A stretch of DNA of 64,000 nucleotides from Persicobacter psychrovividus (GTDB lineage Bacteria > Bacteroidota > Bacteroidia > Cytophagales > Cyclobacteriaceae). The position numbers were made by a program, and so were the translations under genes. The stretch is taken from positions 81,246-145,245 of the forward strand of contig NZ_AP025299.1 of the NCBI RefSeq assembly GCF_036492425.1. The letters are read 5' to 3'. This document shows, piece by piece, positions 46,468-56,205 of the stretch (position 1 is the stretch's first letter; every line of letters begins with the position of its first letter). The notes below the pieces were generated by a model. That model did not search any database. It was not told where the DNA came from and saw only the letters and a list, made by a program, of their open reading frames with translations.

Positions 46468-47958
46468 TTAAACTGCTGGTTTCCCTAATTCAGGGTTCAA
46501 ATCCTCCTGACGCAATGGAACAGGCAAATATTCGTGCTCGCCTTTTACGAAGCCTTCCAATACCGATGAGGCACGGTCGGTACGTACCAAATCATTGAAA
46601 CGGTCACCCCATTCCACTGATAATTCAGCGCGTCGTTCATTTAAAATATCATCGAGTGTTGGGCTTGCAATGCTTGAAAGTCCCACACGGTTACGTACCA
46701 TATTCAAAGGCGTCGCGGCATCGCCACCATTAACCACCTTAGCTTCGGCATTCATCAAAAGCACATCAACATAGCGGAAAACACGGATGTTGTTGTTGGC
46801 GCCGTAGTTCGGACGACCAGGAGTCATCTGATCTTTTGGTGTATAAGCCTTGCCATTATAGTGGGCTTTTCCTTCCATGTATTCTGGGTCAAACTCTGCA
46901 ATATGGTCTCCTGAAGGTGTTGTTGCTCCAGACTCCAAAACAGCAAGGTTCCAACGCTCTTCATCACGGTTTCCGTTGTTTCGGGTGTTCAGGAATTCCA
47001 AATATTCAGGCTCCAAAATCACAAATCCCCAGCCTTCAATTGGTGCAGGATTTCCTCGAGGTCCCTGATGCTGGAACCAGGCGTCGCCATAAATCTGTGG
47101 GCCATCGCCATTACCGAAATCCGAGAACTGGAATTCATATACTGATTCCGAAGCAAGCTTACCATCGATTTTAAACAGGTCGTAATAATCTGCCTGTGGT
47201 ACCAAACTGTAAGCGCCAGAATTGATGATCTGGTCTGTCAGTGTCAATACTGAAGCGTAATCCATTTCTGTCAAAGCCAATTTCGCTTTCAGGGTCATGG
47301 CTGTGTATTTTGTTACTGCCCCCTGGTGCTCTGACTGTGATTCTGGAAGCACATCAATCGCAAAATCAAGCAATTCGTGAATATGCGCACGCACATTGGC
47401 GATGGTTGATTTTGGCAGGAATCCGTTGTTGACATTCTCAGGATCTACCAATGGAATTTCTCCCCAAAGTCGGTGGATGAAGAAATAAGCCATTGCACGG
47501 TGGAAAACGATCTCCCCACGGTAAGCTTCTGCCTGTGCGAGCTGCTCGTCGGTGGTCAGGTGCTCCACAAAGCGATTCAGCAAATCTTCATTGTAATAAG
47601 AAGTATTCACGACCGTATAAAGTGCTTCCCAGGCGTTGTTCAGTGCCCAGAAGTTTTTTACTGCGCCATAGTTGAAGTTCTCAATGTGAAGGAAATCCAT
47701 TTGATCGGCATCACTACCCCCACCTTTGGTCACTTCATCTCCACGAACGACCAACATCGGCCACATTTCCCATTGGGTCATTTTTGCTCGGGCTTCAGCA
47801 TAAACCCCTGAAACAGGGCCATACATTTGCGAAGGATCCGTGAAGTCAATTTCATCAGAAGGAACAACCCCCTCCTGAACAATATCCAACCAGTTGTTAC
47901 ATGAGCTTAAGGACATAACCGCCAAAAGCACAGCGATGAATTTATATTTTATATTCAT
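46468..47958 (-). CDS. susD-like: SusD/RagB-family glycan-binding lipoprotein (PUL2)
   Basis: 496 residues with a lipoprotein signal (LLAVMSLSSCNNWLDI). SusD landmarks include YRGEIVFHRAMAYFFIHRLWGEIPLV, FRYVDVLLMNAEAKVVNGGD and LDDILNERRAELSVEWGDRFNDLVR, ending with LPVPLRQEDLNPELG. It starts 19 nt after the SusC stop, forming the usual SusCD pair. It is clearly divergent from the PUL1 SusD, so the two pairs should bind different glycans. Confidence 0.95.
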   Translation of the reverse strand: MNIKYKFIAVLLAVMSLSSCNNWLDIVQEGVVPSDEIDFTDPSQMYGPVSGVYAEARAKMTQWEMWPMLVVRGDEVTKGGGSDADQMDFLHIENFNYGAVKNFWALNNAWEALYTVVNTSYYNEDLLNRFVEHLTTDEQLAQAEAYRGEIVFHRAMAYFFIHRLWGEIPLVDPENVNNGFLPKSTIANVRAHIHELLDFAIDVLPESQSEHQGAVTKYTAMTLKAKLALTEMDYASVLTLTDQIINSGAYSLVPQADYYDLFKIDGKLASESVYEFQFSDFGNGDGPQIYGDAWFQHQGPRGNPAPIEGWGFVILEPEYLEFLNTRNNGNRDEERWNLAVLESGATTPSGDHIAEFDPEYMEGKAHYNGKAYTPKDQMTPGRPNYGANNNIRVFRYVDVLLMNAEAKVVNGGDAATPLNMVRNRVGLSSIASPTLDDILNERRAELSVEWGDRFNDLVRTDRASSVLEGFVKGEHEYLPVPLRQEDLNPELGKPAV

Positions 47959-47977
47959 TTTAGTTTCGTTTATGCGA

Positions 47978-50900
47978 TTAGAAAGACAAGTTTACTCCCA
48001 AAGAGAATACTGCAGGAATTGGATACGTCTGCTCATCGATACCACCTGGTACTTCTGGCGTAAAGCCATTGGTATTGAACCAAGTGTAAGGGCGATCCAC
48101 ATTCACGTAAACCGATGCGCCTGTCATCTTCAGTGACTCCATTACGCTGCTTGGCAAAGCATAAGTCAAGCGGATATTTTGAAGGCGGAAGAAAGAAGCA
48201 TCTTCGATGAAGAAACTGTTCAAGCGACCATTATTCCAGGTATTGAACATCCCTTCTGCTGAAGGATAAGTGTTTGAAGTTCCTTCGCCAGTCCAAAGGT
48301 TGTTGGCCATGTTGGCGTCGATGTTGTTACGGGCATGTTTGTTAATATCCGCACGCTTTCTATTGAAAACCGATCCGCCTTGTGCACCCATGAAGTTGGC
48401 CGAAAGGCTGATGCCTTTGTAACCAAGGTTGAAGTTGAATCCATAGTAGTAATCTGGGTTTGGAGCGCCCAAATTGGTACGGTCATCCTCATCAATTACA
48501 CCGTCACCATTCAAATCTTTATAGCGGAAATCACCAGGTTTCAATCCGTTTTCCTGTGCAATCGGACAGTCGTCAATCTCTTGCTGATTTTGGTAAACAC
48601 CATCTACTTCCCAGCCATAGAAACTGAATGCAGCCTCGCCTGGCTTCAACATCTGAGGAAATTCTGCAGACCCCGTTTGAATGTAAGGTGCGCCACCAAG
48701 ATAAGTAACTTCATTGCCCAGTTTGGTCAGGTTACCTCCTACGCTGTAAGAGAAATCACCCACCTGATCCGACCAATTCAAGGCCAATTCAATACCGCTA
48801 TTGGTCATGTTACCTGCATTTTGCATTGTAGGCTTCAAACCGTTTGGCTGAGGAGGCATAATTACCATGTCCAAAGTCTGGCGGTTGAAGTAATCGGCTT
48901 CCATGTTCAATCGGTAATCAAAAGCTTTGGTCTCAAAACCAATGTTAATCTCACGGGTACGTTCCCAGGTCAGGAATGAATAAATACCATCCTGAATCAT
49001 CCCTGGTACCAAAGTAGCACCACCGAAGATTCCTGATTGTCCCAAACCACCATTGGCGATAGATGCAAAACCATTGTTGGCACTTCCCTGCGCATTACCC
49101 AGCTCACCGAATGAAGCACGGAATTTCAAATGATCGATCGTCGATTGGTTCCAGTCTTTGAAGAAGTTCTCCTCAGAAGCTACCCAACCCAAACCTACTG
49201 AAGGGAAGGTTCCCCATTTTTCCTGGTATTTTGAGCTACCGTCACGACGAATCATACCTGTGATCAGGTAACGGCCATCGTAGTTGTAGGAAGCACGTGT
49301 AAAGTAACCGAACATACGGAAACGCTCACCGCCATCAGAACCTGTAATGGTTGATTCGTCACCAGTATGGATATAATTAGGGTCCTGAACGCCCTGAGCA
49401 GTCAGGCTGTTTGATCGCCAGTTTTCCTCAATAGTTGAAGTACCGACCATCACTTTTACATTATGCTTCCCGAAGGTGTCCTCGTAAGTGGCATAATTAT
49501 CCCAGTTCATATTGTAAGTCCAGTGCTGCACTTTTGTTAAAGTGTTGATCGGCTGTATGGTATTTCCAATTTGATATTCTGGTGTATAGTAGCTACCACG
49601 TTCGTTGCGGTAATCCATGCTGATGCTGCTTCGGAAAGAAATTTTATCCGATTTGAATGGCTTAAGCTCCGCATATAGGTTAGGCAAAACACGCACACTT
49701 TGTTGTCTGTTGTTTCCGTGGTAATATGCTACACCCAATGGGTTGGTATAATAAGTATCATAACCAATGTTGTGAGGGTTGGCAAACTTACGAGGGTAAG
49801 CCTGATCATCGCCAAGAGTTTCATCAAAAGCAGGATAAAGTGGGCTGTTCACATAAGCCTGAAAGAAGGCACGGTTATCGTCCAGCATTTTATCCTCGGT
49901 GGTTAAAGTCATGTTCAAACCAAAGGTGAATGACTCAGAAACCGTTTGCTTGAAGTTTGTTTTCAGGGAAATACGCTCGTAGTCGCCCTGCCCTTCGTTC
50001 ACGATTCCGCCCTGGTTGAAATAACCCAGACCAATCGCATAAGTAGATTTCTCGTTTCCACCGTTCAGGGAAATATTGTGGCTTTGGATTGGCGCTGCTT
50101 TAATCAATTCATTATACCAGTCCGTCGACATCAATGGGTTGCCATCAGGTGTGCTTCCGTAACGCTCCATAGAAGCATCTACATGAGAGATAAGATCAGG
50201 ATTGTTGGATGCACGCATGAAATCAGCATATTGTGCCGAATTGGCCATCTCCAAACGCTGGGTAACCTGCTGTGTACCATAGAAACCATCGTAAGAGAAT
50301 CTCATTTTCTCATTTTTGTGCCCTGATTTTGTGGTGATAATCACTACACCACCCGATGCACGCATACCGTAAATCGCAGAAGCCGAAGCATCTTTCAAAA
50401 TACTCATCGACTCAATATCATTCGGGTTTACCCAGTTGATATCCGTTACCTGCATACCGTCCACTACATACAATGGGTTGTTTCCGTTCACCGATCCGAT
50501 ACCACGAATCTGCATTGATGGGCCTTCACCCGGTGCACCATTGGAAACAATGTTTACCCCGGCAACTTTACCCTGAATCGCATTCACGGGCGAAGCTACT
50601 GCCATGGATTTCAACTCCTTGTTATCTACACTCGCAATCGGTGCAGTAAGGTCTTTGGATTTTGAAGTACCATAACCAATCACAACAACCTCTTCAAGGC
50701 TGCTTACATCGGCGTCAAGCGAAACCTCAAAAGAAGTTTGGTTACCTACCAAAAATTCCTGTGGCTTCATCCCGATGAAGGAAAAAACAAGGGTTTCATT
50801 CTCTTTCACATTAGAGAGAGAGAACTCCCCATTAAAGTCGGTTGATGTTCCGTGGGTTGTGCCTTTCACAATCACACTCACACCAGGAAGCTCTGAACCG

Positions 50901-50998
50901 TCGGTATCCTTGACCGTTCCAGATACTGTAAAACCAGACTGCCCAAAGGCGGTCATGCTTCCAAGCATCAGAAAAAAACATAGTAAATGTTTAAGCAT
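47978..50998 (-). CDS. susC-like: SusC-family TonB-dependent oligosaccharide transporter (PUL2)
   Basis: 1006 residues with a signal peptide (CFFLMLGSMTAFGQ). CarboxypepD_reg-like domain at about 22-105 (TVSGTVKDTDGSELPGVSVI), the linker LEEVVVIGYGTSKSKDL, plug (KVAGVNIVSNGAPGEG, MQIRGIGSVNGNNPLYVVDG) and a full barrel ending SLGVNLSF. First gene of PUL2, divergent from the regulator at 51500. A -7-like element and an ATGTAACCC motif lie upstream (51206-51240). Confidence 0.96.
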   Translation of the reverse strand: MLKHLLCFFLMLGSMTAFGQSGFTVSGTVKDTDGSELPGVSVIVKGTTHGTSTDFNGEFSLSNVKENETLVFSFIGMKPQEFLVGNQTSFEVSLDADVSSLEEVVVIGYGTSKSKDLTAPIASVDNKELKSMAVASPVNAIQGKVAGVNIVSNGAPGEGPSMQIRGIGSVNGNNPLYVVDGMQVTDINWVNPNDIESMSILKDASASAIYGMRASGGVVIITTKSGHKNEKMRFSYDGFYGTQQVTQRLEMANSAQYADFMRASNNPDLISHVDASMERYGSTPDGNPLMSTDWYNELIKAAPIQSHNISLNGGNEKSTYAIGLGYFNQGGIVNEGQGDYERISLKTNFKQTVSESFTFGLNMTLTTEDKMLDDNRAFFQAYVNSPLYPAFDETLGDDQAYPRKFANPHNIGYDTYYTNPLGVAYYHGNNRQQSVRVLPNLYAELKPFKSDKISFRSSISMDYRNERGSYYTPEYQIGNTIQPINTLTKVQHWTYNMNWDNYATYEDTFGKHNVKVMVGTSTIEENWRSNSLTAQGVQDPNYIHTGDESTITGSDGGERFRMFGYFTRASYNYDGRYLITGMIRRDGSSKYQEKWGTFPSVGLGWVASEENFFKDWNQSTIDHLKFRASFGELGNAQGSANNGFASIANGGLGQSGIFGGATLVPGMIQDGIYSFLTWERTREINIGFETKAFDYRLNMEADYFNRQTLDMVIMPPQPNGLKPTMQNAGNMTNSGIELALNWSDQVGDFSYSVGGNLTKLGNEVTYLGGAPYIQTGSAEFPQMLKPGEAAFSFYGWEVDGVYQNQQEIDDCPIAQENGLKPGDFRYKDLNGDGVIDEDDRTNLGAPNPDYYYGFNFNLGYKGISLSANFMGAQGGSVFNRKRADINKHARNNIDANMANNLWTGEGTSNTYPSAEGMFNTWNNGRLNSFFIEDASFFRLQNIRLTYALPSSVMESLKMTGASVYVNVDRPYTWFNTNGFTPEVPGGIDEQTYPIPAVFSLGVNLSF

Positions 50999-51499
50999 AA
51001 TACTGATTATCTAAAAATTAAATTATAAATGGTAGATCGTCCTATGGGGCCTTCCCACCTACGCCTCACCATCCTTAGCACCCTGCAGTTGCGGGGCATT
51101 CCTAAAAATTGTGATTCGTCTTCAACACTTTCAACCCTTCTACACCACAGCGATCAATACAAATGTGAGTAAGAAGCAGGAAAATCAATCAATTTTTCAA
51201 AACATCAAATCTACATCACCCTTCAAAAAAGGGTTACATCGATTGATTATCAGTAACTTAGATCATATAGCAAAAATCTATAAAAAGAAAAATATTTTTT
51301 AATGATGTACCCCTATTACATCATGAACAGGAATGATTTTTGAACACATTCAAAGAATAACCAAACAAGCCTATCCACTTTTACATAATTGATAATTATT
51401 AAGCTCAAAATTGCAAATTTCAAATAATGGTTAATTAATAGCCCAAAACAGTGTTTTTGAAGGGAAAAAAACGGAAATTGCAGTCCAATTTTTAAGAAA
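50999..51499. promoter_or_regulatory. divergent promoter region between PUL2 susC and its regulator
   Basis: No gene. On the minus strand 51213-51206 reads TAGATTTG (TAnnTTTG consensus), putting the susC transcript start near 51199. GGGTTACATC at 51231-51240 (minus strand GATGTAACCC) falls at about -32 to -41 of that start, where an activator would sit. A dyad, ATGATGTA at 51302-51309 with TACATCAT at 51317-51324, encloses GATGTACCCC, a near match to the same motif. No good -7 element was found for the regulator. Confidence 0.5.
51302..51324. promoter_or_regulatory. 8-7-8 inverted repeat, candidate operator
   Basis: Perfect 8-nt arms, ATGATGTA and TACATCAT, around CCCCTAT, in the susC/regulator intergenic region. 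The left half reads on as GATGTACCCC, close to the GATGTAACCC motif 62 nt away and to the PUL1 repeats. Confidence 0.5.
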
Positions 51500-54292
51500 A
51501 TGAGATTTTTAGTCCTAATATTCATCCTGCTGAGTCAAACTGCTGCCTTGGCCAATCATCATATCGATCAAATGGGTTTGATGAGCCCAAAAATTACCGT
51601 ATTCTCCAAAACAGACTATCAGGCAGAAAACCAAAACTGGGACATTGACCAATCGGATCAGGGGACAGTCTATATTGCCAATACCCTGGGTTTACTTCAA
51701 TATGATGGTGAGGACTGGCAGCTTTATGAAACCCGAAATATGCTTCGGTCGGTGCATTGTAAAGCAGATACCATTTATGTAGGGGGGAATGAAATGATGG
51801 GCTATTTTCTGGAAAAAGATCTTGCTTCGGGTTTTCATCCTTTAACAAGAATAAGCACTGACATCTGGAAAATTTACAGCCTGGGGGAGCGGGTCATTTT
51901 TCAGGCCTTCAACCGCATCTATTTCGTCGATGCTGAAGGCCATATCGGCTTTGAACGTATAAAAGATGGCAGCACGACCACCTATAGTTACCCCATAGGT
52001 CAGGAGATTTATTATCAGAAAAATCACGGTGAATTACTGAGCAGTAATCTTGACGGTTTGCAGCAGTCATTATCCGCCGATGGTGCTTTGGACAACTATC
52101 AGGTTACCTTTATCGAAAAATTAGGGGCTGATAAAATGTTGCTGGCAACGCAGGATCATGGCTTATTCTATTTTTCCAATGGACAGGCCACCCCTATTGA
52201 CAATCAGCTGAATGAACTGCTGAAAAAACTCAGAATCAATAAAGTCCTCCGCATTGGTGCGCAGCAATATGCCTTTGGAACCATGTCGGGCGGCGTAATT
52301 ATTGGCGATCTGAAAGGACACATCAGTCAGCAGATCAACACCCAAAAAGGGCTGCCCAACAATCGGGTGCATGGCCTAATGTACCGAGATGATCTATTGT
52401 GGATCTGTACCGATAATGGTATTGCCCTGCTCGACCTTGACGCCCCGATCTATTTTTACCACGATCAGAACCACCAACTCGGTAGCGTATATGATATTGC
52501 CTATTTTGAAGGGTATTATTATGTAGGCTCCAATCAGGGGTTGTTCTATTTTAAGCCTCAACAAAACCCCATCAACACCACTATTCATAAGGTTGAGGGT
52601 TCTGATGGGCAAGTATGGAACTTGTCGCTCATCGGGGAAGACCTTTTGTGCGGACACAACACGGGCACCTATACCATCAAAAATCACCAGATGAAAAAAA
52701 TCTCTGATGTTGCTGGTGGTTATCAGTTTTTAGAGAGCAAGGCACACCCTGGCATGCTTTACCAAAGCACCTATCATAGTGTGGCGGTTTATAAGAAAAT
52801 CAGGCAGCAATGGGTTTTTCAGAAAAGCCTGGAGCACCTCTCGGGCGTAACGCGCGACCTGGCCGAACTACCTGACGGAAGAATTGTTGTGACGGGTTTC
52901 AGTAAAAAGGCCAACGTGATCACGCTGAATGAAACAGGAGATGCGATTGTTAAAATGCAAGACCTGATGCACCAGAAGGCATTGCGTAAAGCGCATCACC
53001 TTCGGGTATTTTCTCGGGGCAACCATGTACTGGTATCGAGCAAAGACACCGCCATCTCCTTCCCTGCCGACCCAGCTACCGACGAGGCCGATGCTTCTTT
53101 ATTGAGTGGTATTTCCTATTTTTCGCCAAAGATTGATCATTACCGACTGATCAGTAAAAATAAAAATCTTTCGCTTTTCGATGAACAGGACAATAGTATA
53201 ATTGAACTGCCGTACTACATTCAAGTGCTGGGGCAGCAGTTCATTCATAACTATGAGCAGGTCAGTGTATTGCCCAACAATCAGTTTGGTTTAAGCCTGA
53301 GTGAGGGCTTTGCCATTTTAGATCTTCGCAGCCTGCTTTCATATCGCCAAAAAACCAAAAGGACACAAATTACAGCAGTAACTTTTAGTGATGACCGCAG
53401 TGGCGAGCGCCTGCCTCGGGAGAATTATTCAGCGGTGCCCTATAAGTTCAACACTTTTGAGGTGCGTTTTTCCGCCTTTAATTTCAGCGACGCCGCCACC
53501 TATCAGTACAAGCTTGTGGGCTACCATGATAAATGGCAAAACAACGGAAATGCCAACGAATACAAAATCCAAAACCTGCCCGTAGGCACTTACAGCTTTA
53601 AGGTGCGCAATACAGCCGATGGTAGAATCAGCAAAATAGATTTCCGTATTCGTCCGCCATTTTACTGGTCGAAATATGCGATCGGTATCTATGTGATTTT
53701 ACAATTGATGCTCATATTCAGCGGTATGAGATGGTATAAAGTCAAGCTGAAAAAGCAAAAAATGGAAGCCCTGAAGAAAGAGCGGTCAAGGCTCAATAAG
53801 CTGCGGACGCTCAACAACGAACGCATGCTTGAACTCGAGGCCAAGCAGCTTAAAGTGGAAATTGATGATAAAACCAAGGAACTATCCAAGCTGCTGCTGG
53901 AAAGTGAGAAAAAGAAAGAAGTGATAGAATCTGTGAAGCATGAGATCAGTAATATTCGGGAGCAAAATCGCTTTGTTCAGAAAAAAGACATTGACCGCCT
54001 CGACCGAATTATCGATAAAAATTTCGATGAGAAAAAAGACTGGCTCGTATTTGAGTCCGCCTTCTCAGAAACCCATGCCTATTTTTTCAAAAAACTGAAA
54101 ACCAAACATCCCCGCCTGACGGATGAGGATTTGCGTCTCTGCGCCTATATTAAGGTGAACTTGACCACCAAAGAGCTGGCCTCAATTTTTAATATTACCC
54201 ACAGAAGCATGGAGCTCAAACGCTACCGCCTGAAAAAGAAAATGGAACTGCCTAAGGAAGTGGATCTTAAAACTTATATTTTCTCCATTTAA
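51500..54292 (+). CDS. membrane-spanning Y_Y_Y/LuxR-type regulator (PUL2 regulator)
   Basis: 930 residues. A signal peptide (LIFILLSQTAALA) precedes a periplasmic region of about 620 residues built from propeller-like repeats (WDIDQSDQGTVYIANTLGLLQ, GLPNNRVHGLMYRDDLLWIC). A Y_Y_Y domain lies at about 643-720 (FEVRFSAFNFSDAATYQYKL, NLPVGTYSFKVR), then one membrane helix (about 722-745), a long coiled coil (745-840) and a C-terminal HTH of the LuxR-like type (LRLCAYIKVNLTTKELASIF, ITHRSMELKRYRLKKKM). There is no kinase or receiver domain, so signal and DNA binding are in one protein. It diverges from PUL2 susC and probably senses a glycan fragment in the periplasm and switches PUL2 on; it may also act on PUL1. 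Confidence 0.88.
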   Translation: MRFLVLIFILLSQTAALANHHIDQMGLMSPKITVFSKTDYQAENQNWDIDQSDQGTVYIANTLGLLQYDGEDWQLYETRNMLRSVHCKADTIYVGGNEMMGYFLEKDLASGFHPLTRISTDIWKIYSLGERVIFQAFNRIYFVDAEGHIGFERIKDGSTTTYSYPIGQEIYYQKNHGELLSSNLDGLQQSLSADGALDNYQVTFIEKLGADKMLLATQDHGLFYFSNGQATPIDNQLNELLKKLRINKVLRIGAQQYAFGTMSGGVIIGDLKGHISQQINTQKGLPNNRVHGLMYRDDLLWICTDNGIALLDLDAPIYFYHDQNHQLGSVYDIAYFEGYYYVGSNQGLFYFKPQQNPINTTIHKVEGSDGQVWNLSLIGEDLLCGHNTGTYTIKNHQMKKISDVAGGYQFLESKAHPGMLYQSTYHSVAVYKKIRQQWVFQKSLEHLSGVTRDLAELPDGRIVVTGFSKKANVITLNETGDAIVKMQDLMHQKALRKAHHLRVFSRGNHVLVSSKDTAISFPADPATDEADASLLSGISYFSPKIDHYRLISKNKNLSLFDEQDNSIIELPYYIQVLGQQFIHNYEQVSVLPNNQFGLSLSEGFAILDLRSLLSYRQKTKRTQITAVTFSDDRSGERLPRENYSAVPYKFNTFEVRFSAFNFSDAATYQYKLVGYHDKWQNNGNANEYKIQNLPVGTYSFKVRNTADGRISKIDFRIRPPFYWSKYAIGIYVILQLMLIFSGMRWYKVKLKKQKMEALKKERSRLNKLRTLNNERMLELEAKQLKVEIDDKTKELSKLLLESEKKKEVIESVKHEISNIREQNRFVQKKDIDRLDRIIDKNFDEKKDWLVFESAFSETHAYFFKKLKTKHPRLTDEDLRLCAYIKVNLTTKELASIFNITHRSMELKRYRLKKKMELPKEVDLKTYIFSI

Positions 54293-54476
54293 AATATGAA
54301 AAAACTTTAAGACCTTAGGCAACAGGGACAAGTCGATCAACATTTATTGAAAAAGTTGAAGATATTGAAGCAATTTTTCCGCTTAATCCTGCGTATAATT
54401 TATAAAATAACTGACCTTTGTACGATCTACTTACCTAAAAATACTCGGAAGGGAGGTGCTCCCTTTGCCTTTGATT

Positions 54477-56192
54477 ATGCACCACTCCATAAAAAAAAAT
54501 CTGATTGCCCATTTCATTTTCAGTCTCCTACTGCTGGCTGGGCTTTCCTCCTGTAATGGTATAAAACTCCTTCAGCGAGCAAATTCCTATGACGTTTCCT
54601 TCAAGCAGCCGCCTGAAACAGATTCGACAATGATTATCGTGCAGAAAAACCTGATGGCGCATCAGGAATATTACAATAACCTTGACCGCCTGCTGATGAA
54701 GGCCAAAGACAAAGGTTACTTTCTTTATGCTGAAAGGCTGTTCATCAGCCCAAAGCAGGATACCATCAACTGGAAACTGCGCAGAATGTACGGTTTTTTA
54801 CCCAACCGTGAAGGTTACGCCCACCGGTTAAAAATATTGCTCGACAGGGGTTATCAGCTTTCCAACAAAAAGCATAAAACGATCATGATTCCTGCAAGCA
54901 TTTCCGCAGCGGAAATCGTGAAAGCCTATGAACAGAAATTTGGAAAAATTATCCTCACCACTGAAGATACGGCCACGGCCTTTCCTGCTAAGATCAAACA
55001 CCCACTCCCAAAATCGCAAGTTCAGCAAGCACTTGAACAGGTGCGACTTGACGAGATCAAGAAAGTACGAAACCTGACTGAGCAGAATAAATTTGTTTAT
55101 GTAGCCAATGAGCGACTCATTGCCCTGAGTGATGATTTTCTCAAGCAGGTGTATCAGCTCGAAGCGCAGGAAAAGCTGCGTAAGATCAGTACGGCAAAAA
55201 ATAAAAATTTTATTCAGCCGCTATCAGCAGACTCCCTCCGCAGGACGGATGATGAACACCTGAAGGTGGGTGGCGCCATTGATAATATGGATGCCTACGC
55301 CGTGATAAAAGCCTCGATGTACGAAAATACGGAGATGTTTTCGGTCAATAATGGTAATGGCGATTTCCTGATGTTCCCCAATGCCCGAACGCACATCAAA
55401 CTTTCTGCCGCCTATAAAGCGGTTACGCTCGGCTTTTCGTTCATCCCCACCTTTGCGCAATCGGCGAGTAATATTGAAGAAAAAGGCACTTCAAATGGCC
55501 TTGATTTCAGTATCAGCATTGTAAAAGATAACTGGTTTCATGATTTCAGGCTGCGCTATGTCGAGGGCTTTTTCCTTGATAACAGCCTCAGCGATGCCTT
55601 GATGGACAATGGCCCGAAATTCATCAAAAAGCCCAATTACGAATATGCGGCCCTCGAAGGGCTCACGGGCTATAAATTCAACAAACGGTTTTCACTCAAG
55701 GCACTCACCAACCAAACCGAACGACAACTGAAAAGTGCTGGCTCGTTTATGGCATCGGTCAACTATCGGTATTACGCCACAAGCGACCCTTCCGACAGCC
55801 TGAAACTGGCCGATTTGAGCAGGAGCAGAAACTTCGAGCTCGGTGCTTCTTTGGGGTACTATTACACGCTTGTCATCTCTAAGCGGATTTATCTGTCTGC
55901 TGGTTTTGCCCCAGGAATCGGCGTGGTTCAGTCGTGGATGCACCTTGATTCAGGCAATGGACAAACGGAATTCCGCAGGGAAGCGGCTCCGTTGGTGCGC
56001 ATCGATGGCCGCACAACACTGGGCTACAACGGGGAACGCTTTTTTGCAGGGATGTATTCACAGTTCTCAAATGGTACTTTTTTAAATGCCAGCCCGATTG
56101 TCAATACCGATTTCAGAACGGTGGTACAGTTGTTCGTCGGCTACCGCTTCAATCCGCCAAGACTGTTAAGAATGATTAACTTTAAACTCTAA
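54477..56192 (+). CDS. DUF4421-like outer membrane barrel protein
   Basis: The frame opens at a GTG at 54456, but the ATG at 54477 is preferred; the signal then reads LIAHFIFSLLLLAGLSSCNG, a lipoprotein-like end. About 571 residues. The first 270 are charged and partly helical (KLRRMYGFLPNREGYAHRLK). The C-terminal 290 alternate like a beta-barrel (HIKLSAAYKAVTLGFSFIPT, FRLRYVEGFFLDNS, YYYTLVISKRIYLSAGFAPG) and end RMINFKL, resembling the DUF4421 family of Bacteroidota. Function unknown. A perfect hairpin, AAGGGAG-GTG-CTCCCTT (54449-54465), lies 11 nt before the ATG and would mask the GGGAGG sequence. It is in the same direction as the regulator, 184 nt downstream. Confidence 0.7.
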   Translation: MHHSIKKNLIAHFIFSLLLLAGLSSCNGIKLLQRANSYDVSFKQPPETDSTMIIVQKNLMAHQEYYNNLDRLLMKAKDKGYFLYAERLFISPKQDTINWKLRRMYGFLPNREGYAHRLKILLDRGYQLSNKKHKTIMIPASISAAEIVKAYEQKFGKIILTTEDTATAFPAKIKHPLPKSQVQQALEQVRLDEIKKVRNLTEQNKFVYVANERLIALSDDFLKQVYQLEAQEKLRKISTAKNKNFIQPLSADSLRRTDDEHLKVGGAIDNMDAYAVIKASMYENTEMFSVNNGNGDFLMFPNARTHIKLSAAYKAVTLGFSFIPTFAQSASNIEEKGTSNGLDFSISIVKDNWFHDFRLRYVEGFFLDNSLSDALMDNGPKFIKKPNYEYAALEGLTGYKFNKRFSLKALTNQTERQLKSAGSFMASVNYRYYATSDPSDSLKLADLSRSRNFELGASLGYYYTLVISKRIYLSAGFAPGIGVVQSWMHLDSGNGQTEFRREAAPLVRIDGRTTLGYNGERFFAGMYSQFSNGTFLNASPIVNTDFRTVVQLFVGYRFNPPRLLRMINFKL

Positions 56193-56205
56193 AAAGCAAA
56201 GGGGA

